This document shows, one piece after another, positions 36,501 through 48,500 of a stretch of DNA of 64,000 nt; the stretch's first letter is position 1, and each line of letters starts with the position of its first letter. The translations under genes and the position numbers were made by a program. The stretch lies in the NCBI GenBank assembly GCA_940671915.1, contig CALNVZ010003435.1, positions 14,627,439-14,691,438 on the forward strand, written 5' to 3'. The notes beneath the pieces were generated by a model, which saw only the letters and a list, made by a program, of their open reading frames with translations, did not search any database and had not been told where the DNA came from. This DNA comes from Paracentrotus lividus. Lineage: Eukaryota; Echinodermata; Echinoidea; Camarodonta; Echinidae.

Positions 36501-39500
36501 AGAGTAATACATTCTGACGTGGCTGTGGCTCAGGATTTGGAATGTCTGTACATGAATAGGTAATGTTGAAGTAAATGGATAATGTTTTGGACATGTTGAT
36601 ATGTATTTCTCCAGGAGAGGAATTCGCTTTTGGAAAATAATTTAAGTCAACTTTATTGATTTTTTAAGTCTTTTCGCGACGTTGCTTGGGTAGCATGAAG
36701 TATGAGCGGACTACATAATGCTTCTGTAGGTTTCTCCCTCACCTTGCGTTTGTATGAACAACTAGGATGGTATGGAGTGGTTAACAATGTAAAATTGACA
36801 CAAATATCTACCAGGATAAAGAGTATTCATGTATATTATTTCAGTGGTGTCTGAAATCAGGGAGTGCTATAGGGAGTGCTAATGTATGTATGCTATCTTT
36901 CATATAGAAGAGTTCATTTTGCCTGCAGTGGGAAGAACATATGCTATTGTTTTTTAATGTTTCATTGAAGCATACATTATATCGCGTTTGTTGTAACTAC
37001 ATACATGTTTCAGTGGAATCTGACTTTTCACATTTAAGGCTGTAAGCATTCTTATATAAAGATTTTCAATCTCGCGCATCATGCAAATGTAAATTTTTGA
37101 TATATAATCAAACTCAACTCTTTTATAAAGACAGGTAAGTTGTTTGAAGTATAGAACGCTTGCCACAATATGATATTAGTTTGATGATACCCTCTTGAAG
37201 ACCTGTAAAGATGTTCTTTAGTTTCGGATCAAGAAACAGAGTTCTGGGACAATTGTGCAATCCTCATCATAACGTAGCATATTCATCAGGGGCGCCGGAG
37301 TTCGGGGGGGGGGCTTCAGCCCGCCACTTCAGCAATCGTGTACAAAATGCAAAAATGACGCTTAAATTTGTGAACTTTTAGCCTGTTCAAGCCCCCCCCC
37401 CTCCAAGCCCCCACTTTCGCCCAGTTCCTCCATTTACAAAACGCTCCCAGCCCTGTTCATGGTTCTGTTATATATTTCCCTTTCAGATTGGTTTCCTTTG
37501 TGAGCACTCAGTTTTGGAGCAGGAAACACTTCAGGAATGCATTTCACTGAAGCTTTTGGAGCAGGTCATCTCACAAAGGAATCACTCCGAGAGGAAGAAG
37601 ATAGAGGCTAAGATTTTGGTGATGAAACAATAAGGAGGTATAGGACAGTAGTCGCAAAAATCAGCCCATTTTACAATTTATTTTCAAACCAATCAAAGAT
37701 TGGTGTATCTGTGTATTTAAAACTCACTATAAAAAATTGGAGGGGGTTGAAATTGTCTCCAAATGATTGAGAAAGGGTAATTATATGAATAATAATAATA
37801 ATAATAATTGGTTATTTATTCGAAATCAAAATTGCATTGTACAACCTTATACAATGTATACATGTAGATAGTTGTGTGCTGGTAAGGTTTTGATCACAAA
37901 AATGGGAACTACTTTTATTAGGGATGTCCACTAAAATTAGTTATTTTTAAGTTGTTTTTTGCTAGCTTTATATTGATAATAGGCTATGTTAAAGAAAATT
38001 TTTTTGTACTTGAATTATACAATGGATGTTCATTTCAAAGAATATGACCCAAAGAGTGTCTCAGATTACCAATGAGCTGCTAAGAACACTTATACAGTTT
38101 CAGACAAAGCCAGTAAAATGCAATAAAAGCTGCAGTTTATGTTCTTTTTGTCTTTGATTTATTAAACCAAATCAATACAAACATTTTCTATGTGTGTATC
38201 AACATGAAATGAGATTATAGTAAGCACAATTGAGGCTGTTATGAGTAGTTATACAAAAGTTATGCAGTAACAAAACTGATGGTTTGACATGTATGTTAGC
38301 CCGTTATGTGATCAATATGACACGCGGGAAATACTCGCATAGGGCATGTTTTCAATAGGAACACCCTAGACAATAGGCTATTTCATGGTGGTGTGGCTTA
38401 GAGCTGAGTGTTGAAGAGGGTAGAGTAATTTTAAAAACTTAACATGGCAGTGGTAAACATTATTTTTGTTTTTTAGGCCCATATACATTTTTTTTGTTAA
38501 AAATTAGTTAAATTTATGAAATACCTACCTTCTCGCTTATCTGATCTATTCCAATTCATGAGAAATTCGCAGTCATAAACACACATCACAAGAAGCATCA
38601 CTTTGTACATGCTGTAGTTTTCTTCTAATCATTTTTTCAACTAGCAGAAGTTGATCACGCTGCAAAGTGTATTTTCTAAGAAGAAACTAACCCATCAGGA
38701 ATAAAAGTGATTGATATTTACCAAACTGGCGCAAAAGACAATTCGAAAGCTGTTTTTTTATTGAATTTTGCTATTTCTCTGCTTGTGTATTATTGGATGT
38801 ACGGGTAGACAGAGCACTTTAGTGCATGGGTTATTGTTTACATTGTAAATGCATGGGGTGACTACATCCATAGCAGTGAAGTGAACCGTTCTAAGTGGCT
38901 TTTTGTTTTGTGTGGCCATCCCTACTTTTATTTGCTAAAACAGTTCTCCTGTACCATCTTTTAATATAGGTTTTCTCCGTCAAGTTTAAAGTATCGGCTG
39001 ATCAATTTGACATTTCTTCAAGCACTTTTTGTCGCGAAATGTGATCGCGATTAAAAATCTAAACGTTTATTCAATTGACGGCGATAGCCTCCACTCCATG
39101 AGGTATCGTTTAAATTGATAAACATAAACTAATTTGATTGGCAAAGAGTTAAAATTGACTGGAAAACCTATAAATACTTATACTCTTATAGCCCACATTC
39201 TGTACTCCAACAGCCTCATAGATTAAAATCCATAGTGGGGCGGTGCCAATCGCTCCGGCTGGCAGACGCGCAGGCTCCCAGTATTCTCCGTGTCTGTTCT
39301 ACATCATCGCTGGTCTGTATTGTGGTCTGGCTGTAGATGTCATGCTCCTTCAGTACAGTAGGACCAGTCGCTCTGCGACCTGTTGGTTATTACATGGCAT
39401 ATGCCAGAACGCCGGTCTAACCTTTTAGGTGAGGTTTTTGGGTCTCTTTTTCTTTCTTTTTTTTTGTAGGGGGGGGGGGGGTTGGGGTGTTTAAAATAGA

Positions 39501-42500
39501 TGGAATAATTCATCCTTGGGGTGTTTCCGCCAAGTTGCACATAAAGTATAATCTTATCTGCCTGGGCCTTTTTGAAAATGCACTGCCGCGGGAGAGGGGG
39601 GCGCTAATTTGGCCCGCCATCCTGAGATCTCGGCCTATCGACGCACGATCGCCGACGAAAATCAGCACGCACGTCCCTTTGGCTATAAACTCTATAACTG
39701 CATAGTTATTTCTCCCGAAATTTTTTTTTCTGCGATTTAATTATACATGCTATTATTGCTAATTTACTATGCATGGAAATCATTCTTTTTCTACTAATTC
39801 ACTTAATATATGCTCCTAGATTTTTGGTGGGAATATTGCTTTATGCAGTTTTGTAACAAGTACTAGCAAAAAATTTCGCGATATCACAAATTTAATTTCT
39901 TATGCATTTTCATTTTTTTTTATTTTTTTTTCTCTACATGTCTTTGTTTTTTGGCTCGTTTTTATTTTTATTTGTTTCCGATGAAATTGTCCGCCAATTT
40001 TATTTTTCGGTGATAAAGCGCTAATCATAATGATTGTTGCATCAATAATAGCAAAATTAATCAATTAATTTTTGCATTTTAGCTGAAATAAGCAAATTTG
40101 TATTGACTTGTCATGAAATCACGTTTTTGAGCAATTTTTGGGTCTGATGCCGGATACAAAATTATGGGCATAACTCGGGCGAACGTGGTTACCTGGGTTT
40201 ATCAATTTGATCTCAAAAGATGCGCAAGAATTCCAAATCACGTTTTTGAGCAATTTTTGGTCTGATGGCACGGAAGCAAAATTTATCATAACTCGCGAAC
40301 TGGTTACCTGGGTTTCAACCAATTTGATCTCATAAAAGATGCGCAAGACTTCAAGAAAAAACGTATGAAGGCGCGACTAGCAGCTTTATTTACCGCGTTA
40401 GATTTGTGGTGAAAATTGGTCAAGGGGGAGGGGCTAATTAGCCCCCCCCACCCCCCCCCCCCCGGCCCCCCCACGTCGGATTAGGGTTAAGGCATCATGA
40501 TTCTATGAGGCGATTTGAAAGTGGCGGTGGCCTTGTATTTGATTTTTTTTTTAGGGCTGAATTTGACCTTGATTTAGTGACAAGAGTGTTCTTATTTTAG
40601 GTTGAATTTGATTATCCAGCCAACATCATAGTACAAGTATCCCATGCCTAAAAATACTACATGTACATTTATTTCTGTTGCTTGTTTGCATGTAAATGTG
40701 CTCATAAAAACAGTGATGTAGTGATCAATATTGATAGTGCCTCAGATGAAATTGTATTAAAGCTTCAATTGAATTTGACATACCAAAATGTATTTGTTGT
40801 GGGGTGATGAGAACTTGTATCTAAAATAACAGCGAAAAAAACTTTGCGTCCAAAGCACTATAACTTGTAGGATCACCTCTCTGTTGACATGCTATGGTGG
40901 CTTCAAGAGAGCTAGGATTTGGACAGGAAATCACGTTACTATTTACATGGAGATTAACAAAACAAGAAGTCATTTTCACCAAATTTTGAGATACAAGGGC
41001 TTGTCACCACAGTGATGTTGCGTAAAAATGCAATAGACAATGTCACCATGCTGCTAGATGTCATTTACATTTATTCCTTGTGCATTGTGTTTGTTAAACC
41101 TACATTATTTTCTTGTTTTGGGTTGTTTTGTTTTTGTTTTTTGTTTGTCTTTTACAGAAAACAAATTTTGAATATGAAATTCTTGAAATAAATGAAAAAG
41201 TATGTCATACCCATAATTGGATATACATTACACATGTACATAGTCTGCCATTGGATGAAAACCACTGATGTTTTTGTTTCATTTCCAATGTTGCCATCAC
41301 ACCAGTTGCATGAAGCAGATTTTGGTAATATATAATTCATTTGTTTTCATCACATCACACATTGTAGGTCCATAGAAGAGAGAGTGTAAGTATAATCGAT
41401 TCATATTGAACAACATTTCTAATGCCATGGTCACACCAGGTTGTGCATGTTTGTACAAGTGCGTGTTCCGTAGCCTGAATGGTGAAGCTACCGATTCCAG
41501 TGGACCTTTGCGGTTTGACATTGCTGTATCCAGAGTATGGCCAACTTACTCTAACGTGCCTCAAAAAACCTCCCTACAAGTGACTCATTGATTCTTTGTA
41601 ATCCAACGCACACCAAATTCAGAGAGGGCGCATTTGAAATGCACGACGGGTTGTGTCCATGGCATTTCATATTTCTATGCATTGTTAATATTTACTTTTC
41701 ACTTCACTTCATCCTAATAATACTTGTTCATCCTGCCAAACTGAAAACACTTTGGTCATTTCAAGGTACTGTAAATTAATCGCCGGTCTGACGTCGGTCT
41801 GGTGTCCGTCCCATCGGTACCATGTGACTTTGATAAATGAAACATCTCTTTATTATTACTTTGATCTGCAAGGTATTGGTTATCATGGTTGTGGTCTTCT
41901 TATCACTAATCCTAGGAAGGTTCTGGGTACTATTCAACATTTTAAAATCTCAAAGTCAGTTCAGAGAAACACAAACAAGAAAAAATCTTAAAATGTGCAA
42001 TTTTTTTCTATAAATGGAAAAAGATTCGCAGATGAGTACTGGTATAAAGACGATTTAATACCAGAAATCAGTATTAATTCCACCCTCAGAAAATGTTATT
42101 TTCAATTCTTGTTTCCAAAGCTTTCCAACATTTTGTACTTTAATGTCAAAATTTAAGAATGTTGAATTGTAGACGTACCTTCATTTATACCAAAATGTAA
42201 TGGGTTATGATACAAGTTTCTTGTTTTCATTTGGCAAAGATATGTTTCTTCCTAATGCTACAGTCTCACAGACACTTACGTCCAGTTACGTCCGGTTGCG
42301 TCCAAAAATTATTTTCTTTTCTGCGGATCCCCACGGATGCCTACCCGTCATAGTCAGCAGTGGAAATATTGATAATTTCGTTCATCCAGTAAAACAAAGA
42401 AATACATAAGGGCAATTCCACGGTAACTGACGTTACACACGACCAGAATTTTCTACATTGTTTGTACTGCAGTTATATAAATAAGAATACGTGGGTCTTC

Positions 42501-45500
42501 AAATTAATATACCTAAATAAGTAAGTGTAAAGGAAGAAGTTTTGTCTAAAAATTCCACTTAAACATTATTTCATTGAAAGCCAAGCAAAACGTGGTCGTA
42601 CTGGAACGTTGACAAGAAAACGGACATGCAAAATCATGGTGTTTGAATCAATGGCAATAGTTTCTATGTCCATAGACAATGTCATAGATAGATAAGTCTT
42701 TACATGACATCAATACTAGGTCCTTTGACAGATTTGGCAAACTAAGGGAGATTCGAATTTTTGTTTTCGCTGGGGGAAACTTTTTGTGAAGACATGTCGG
42801 TAATGACGTTACGTAACTGACGTTACCCTTAGTCTTCTATAGACTTTCACATGTAAATCCCCAATTTTGAATTGGACAAATATTTTTGTGTTCCGGGTTC
42901 TGAGGATTATGTGTTTCATTGATTATACCTATGTTCTAGGCAACGATTGGCAAAATAAGAAGTGATGTAATCATTTTCCTCTTATTCAGTTAAAACATAT
43001 ACTGTGACCATTGAGGTTTTTAACTCATATATTTATCCTAAGGTTTTGTACAGAATATTTTGAAATTTTAATCTTACTACTTTTAAGAACTTAATTCCAT
43101 CACATATATATTATAAAAAGGAAAATTTAAGTATTAAGACATTAGAAACTCTAAAATAAGTATTTTGATCGATTAATATCACGTAGGATGTCCACACATG
43201 TATTTTTGTGTGTAGTGCATGTGATCTTGGTAAAGATATATAAACAATGGTCGATTCTAATCCTCAATAGCACATAATCAGTTTCGTAGGTGAATGATTT
43301 TAAAATCTCTTTTAACAGTTTTTCTCTTCAAACTTAAAATGTATATAACTGGCAAAGTAATTTTCCTTTAACTCATTTGTACAGTTGTGATCCGACGTCA
43401 TAAAATTGCGGAAGTTCAAGCCAGGTAATAAAATTTAATGAAATTACTGTTTCGTCTTGGAATCAAATGAATCTGTTAGAAGTAAAGTGTTTAGTTCTGG
43501 TGCTTTGTTCTACCACAATTATGGCTTACATCTAAGCAATGCCGCAGACATTGGAAGCCGCTATTGAAAATTCATAACTTTTCTTTTTTCTTTGTTTTTT
43601 TTTTCACTATTTTACAAGAGAGAAGTTTTTAAATTACATAATAATTTTATTTAGATTTTCAATAACATTTTAAAATTATAGGCTCATATTCAATATTCAG
43701 AATATATAGCTAGGAACCTTAATCACACCAAAATGATAATGCACTGAAAAATCTAAAGGCAGATATATAGGAGGGGCTTACATGTACATGGATGGAGTAT
43801 ATTCCAACTCTTAATCTTAACAAGAGAAGTTCATTGGCACTGGCAGTCTTATTATTAATTGCTAGATGGTTAGTTTAAGCAGTTGGTATTAGTTAGATGC
43901 AATACAGGAGTCCAATTATATCTGTTTTCTATGAGAAGATACTGGCAATCTTGGTAACATGACGTTACAAAAATAGAGATAATAGAGATAAACTGAGTTA
44001 CACATATATGGATATAGATATATATAGATTAGATATTGTATGTTAGATATAAGAAGTTAGCATTGAATATATGAGATGCAGTAATATTATATATGAGATA
44101 GATTATGATCTAAGATATAGATATAGATATAAAGTTATAGATATATATATAAGAGATATAGAGATTACAATGATGGGGTGATATATATAGATTATTATAG
44201 AAAGTCACAATTGAACAATTTTTTTTTTAATATCGTTAGATAAAAGTGTTCTCTTACAACTTTATCCATGTGAAAGATTAATACGAAGAGAGAGAGAGAT
44301 TTAGTTGAGAAAATGAAAAATGATTTTGTTCTAATATACCTTTTCTATACGAAAAAAATCAATTGGAATAAATATCCAGCGTATGATTTAGAAGTGAAAT
44401 GGCGCATCAAAGAGAATTTTTTATATGATTTCAAAACTTCAACTCATAGATATATATTTTTGAAATCAAAATATTTTAACCATATATATATTAGAATTTC
44501 AGGCAACCTTGTCCGGATTTCTGGTGGAATTGTCCATAGATAGATAGAAATAGAAGATGAAATAAGAATTAAAACAGAAAGTATCTATACTAAGATAGAT
44601 ATGTATGTGATAGACAGAATATAGAGATAGGAGATACACTTTACTAGACTTGATAGATATGTACAAATACTATCATGATAGATAGATATAGATATATATG
44701 AGTAGACTCCATTCATGTAAATGTCATGGTGTAGTGTCTGGTAGAAATCGCAGTTTTATGGAAAGAAATGCAGTTTACAGACCGTTTTCCATAAATTGTA
44801 TCTTGTGTAAAAGACTTTTCATCTTTAAAACCTTTCCTTTCTAGATCTATTGGTTTTCTGTTAGCTGTTTATTGTCTTTTTAAGAAATATTTTGGAGACC
44901 TATATTCTATATTATTTTCATTCCTTAATATGTAATTGCAAGACAACTTTAAAGGCTTTTTCATACGTACTATTCCTATCTTCACAAAAAGACCACTTTA
45001 CTAACATATTAAAATTTTATGCATACTTTTTCCTGGCGACTTAGTAACAAGGTATTCAAACAACTTGTAATAAAAGAAAGAACTACAGTACATGGAATCC
45101 AGTTTGCATACGTTAGTTGTTGCTATATCGGGCAAGCCTCAGGCAAGCTTTCAGATTGTCAAGAACAACCTTTGTTATTAGGTATGCATAAAATTTGAAT
45201 GTTAGTAAACTGCTCTATAGGATTTGCTCTTAGTTGTACTACTTGTAATTGTACATTTGTATATTAATGGTGGTTTTTGTCTAATTAATAAACTTGGTTG
45301 GTTTCCTCTTTTATTTAGCATTTGAAAGAGCACATGTACTCTCTTTTATTTTAACATTTACTATTAATTGGTACTTGAACTAAGGATCAGATTTTGTGGT
45401 GCTTCTAACATTTTTTTTTGCAAGAAATATACAATGTATACTTTAGTATTATTTCCTAATTTTGTTAACAGTTTTGGGTTTCAAGGTTATAAAAAGTGGA

Positions 45501-48500
45501 AAAGGGCACTCAAGTGAAATGCCATGGTGAAATACTTATACCAATGTCAGATCCCTTTATTACAGTGATCTTACAATATGTTTGTCATATTGGGAAACAT
45601 GAGGGTTTTTTTTTTTTTTCTTTTGATATTCCATTATTGAACAAATAGAGAGATACATTATGTAAGTGCAATGAATAGACCAATATTGGTAAAAGTGATT
45701 TAACAATTGAAGGAAACAGTTATTCACAGATTTATATTAAATTAATTCTAATAATTTCCAATAAAAACTGAAATTCCAGTATAAACGGCGAATCTTATTC
45801 CTCTTCGATTGCCTCCAAGAGATATGGGGAACTTTTACGTGGAGGAGCTCTGATTTCTACATGTCTATGGAATATAATCATGAATGCTTATTTGTATCAT
45901 TGACTCAACTCTTATCCTAGTTTGACATATAAAATTACTTTCATGGACCTTGATAAATGATATAGATATTGGATTTTTTTCACTTTTCAACAATATTAGA
46001 TTCAGAAGAAGACTCTCGTTCGTTGAGACGTCCAATGAGACATAAGTTCAAGACTGACAATACAGGGCCTCTGCCATCGTTAGCTGTCCCAATCAATAGG
46101 TAAGATATTAGGCAATTAGGCACTTTAGGCATCGGCCCCTTGCGAGGGACTGATCAGCTAGACCATCCCTGCCCACGGGAAGTTAGTGAGCCCGTTAATC
46201 GTCTAATTTGCATACTGATTCCCGCCTGCGCCGTCGGCACACCAATTGGTGAAAACTGGATAAAGAGTTGCTACGGCACTCGATAGCTTGTGAACACTTT
46301 TTTCGAGAGTGATCACAAATTTCCTAGAAAGCTAGTGAACACTTTTTGCGAGAGTGATCACAAATTTCCTTGTTGACAATCGTAGATTGCGAAACAAATG
46401 AATACCCTCTAGCAATTACTTTAGGCATGTTAGCTCAGTCGATACTGTCTTACAAAAGTTCATGGTTTCAAATCCAGCTTTGGTGGATGAGTTTATTAGC
46501 CTACAACTTGAGAAATTGTGCAAAGTGTCCACCCAGATCAACTTCTTTGCAGAGGAGCCAGCTATTTGAACAGTGCATGCAGTATTGAGGCCAACTGCTG
46601 TGGAACTTGTATTAGCATGTGCCAGTGAAGAGATTCTTACATGTATTTCTTAAATTAACTTTCATTTCCTATACAAAGGTGATCATGATAAAGTGTATTA
46701 ATACTTATCCACAGGCCACAGGCTGGTCATTAAATAAGACTTTGAAGCATATCTATTTGTACACATTGGTTTATGGTGGTATTTTATGTATTCAAGTTTG
46801 CCTTACAAGCAAAATGCTCTGAATGTTACTTAATTTGCCTAATTAATAGTAAGTATTTTCAATTTGTATTTTATAACAGGGAATACTATCAGTCTTCCAA
46901 TGTAACTTGTCGGAAAGGGTATGCAAGAACAAGATTACAAAATCTCTATGGAGAAAGGTTAGTACATAATATTCCTGTGTTTCAGTTAAAACTAAGATAT
47001 CGCTACAGTGAGATAATATGTTGACTCAATTGTTTATTGTAGGACTATACTTCATAAATTCATAGAAATATCTTAATCCAGGTAGGAAAACAGAAAGAAT
47101 TTTGTTTGGGTATTTATATTTATAGCTTTTAATGCATCAAAACTGAAATCACGAAAACTATTTGAGGCAAGCCAACCTTTATAATCCTCAAAAATACAAC
47201 TATGGAATATTTAATTTCAAGATTTTGAAGTCTGGTCCTATTGTTTGATGTTGCATCTTTTTTGTGTATGAACAGGAAATTAAGTCCAACCTCAGTTGTA
47301 TGCTAAACATTTCATGTTGAATGAATATTAAGGAGTCAAAATTGAGAGTCCATGGATATTTTGTTCATAATTCTTTGTGTCGTCCTCACAGACTAGAGAT
47401 GGCAAAGTTGTTAACCGCTTGGCTGTGGACCATGTAATATGACGTGCTTGGCGTTTGTACACTGTGCGCGGACCATGTAATATTACATGCTCATGCTATT
47501 GTCTGAGCTTTGTCTGTTTTGACACCCCAGCGCCACGCTGGTCATAGCCGTACTGTGCAATTAGCTCCATGCAGCAGTCAAGTGTTTAAGTCGCTCTCTA
47601 GATAGAAGTAGATATTGCAGATGTTCAAATCCAACCTGTGTACAAGATTTTTCTAACTTTATTTACATTCATATGCAGATTGTGCTTCTGATCTAATCCT
47701 CTTATGGAGCTTATCACCATTCATTGTAGAAATCATCTGGTAAATATTGATAAAAGAAGCAACTGTTATTAATTGTACAAAATGTACATATATATTCATA
47801 TTAGACAACCTTTTTGATCAAATGAATGTATTTATCATACATTTCCTTCTTAAATTTCTTTTTTGTTGTTGGCAGGTTTGATCCAGATATACCTCTATTT
47901 GTGAATTCTAGTTTTCTGGACCGGCCCAAAGCAGTTAATCTACCAATGCCATTTGGTTTTAGAGATGCAGGTGACAGTCATATATGAAACATATTTAATT
48001 TAAGTGAAATTGAAATGTGTTATTCACTCTGGCGTTATTAATATGTCTCTATTATGTATGTATGAAGGAAGTGCCTAAGTCTGCGCACCTAAAATTTGGC
48101 CTAAAATTAAATACAAAGTAAAATATTATTTTAAGATTCATCAACGTTATTCCATTCTTGATATTCTAATGATCATTTAGAACAAAAAAAATCAAGAAAT
48201 TATTTACCGGAACAATGTTCTTTCACGATTTTAAGAGGGCTTGTCATTTTGTGCAGCAAAACTGGATAGTGCCATACTTGCCAACTGTCCCTATTTAGTA
48301 GGGACAGTCCCTATTTTTGGGGAAAAGAAGGAGCAATTATCACCATTTACAACCCTTTGTCCCTATTTTTTGAAAAATCTGTGCACAGTAATCTATAGGA
48401 AATACAGAAATGTCCCTATTTTTAAAATTTGTATTCCCACTTTGTCCCTATATTAGGATTCACAATGTTGGCAGGTATGTAGTGCCCATTTTTTGTTGTT

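Larger units (their letters stand above)
39429..45999. other. Intron 1 of the sialyltransferase gene
   Basis: 6.6 kb between the exon 1 donor (GTGAGG) and exon 2 acceptor. Holds homopolymer runs (G at 39469, C-rich at 40441-40472), a 119-base tandem duplication (40116-40352), a dispersed repeat with TAACTGACGTTAC (42420-42830), and a GATA-rich stretch (43970-44720). Short ORFs here have no support. No other gene seen. Confidence 0.7.

Noticed and set aside
33600-39418. A second, tandem sialyltransferase gene start
   Set aside because: It begins at a 25-N gap, holds only exon 1, and differs from the first copy by indels of the sequencing-error type; an assembly duplicate is the simpler reading.
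41406-41591. Small frame FRSLNGEATDSSGPLRF... in intron 1
   Set aside because: No family resemblance, and overlapping frames of equal length occur on the other strand.
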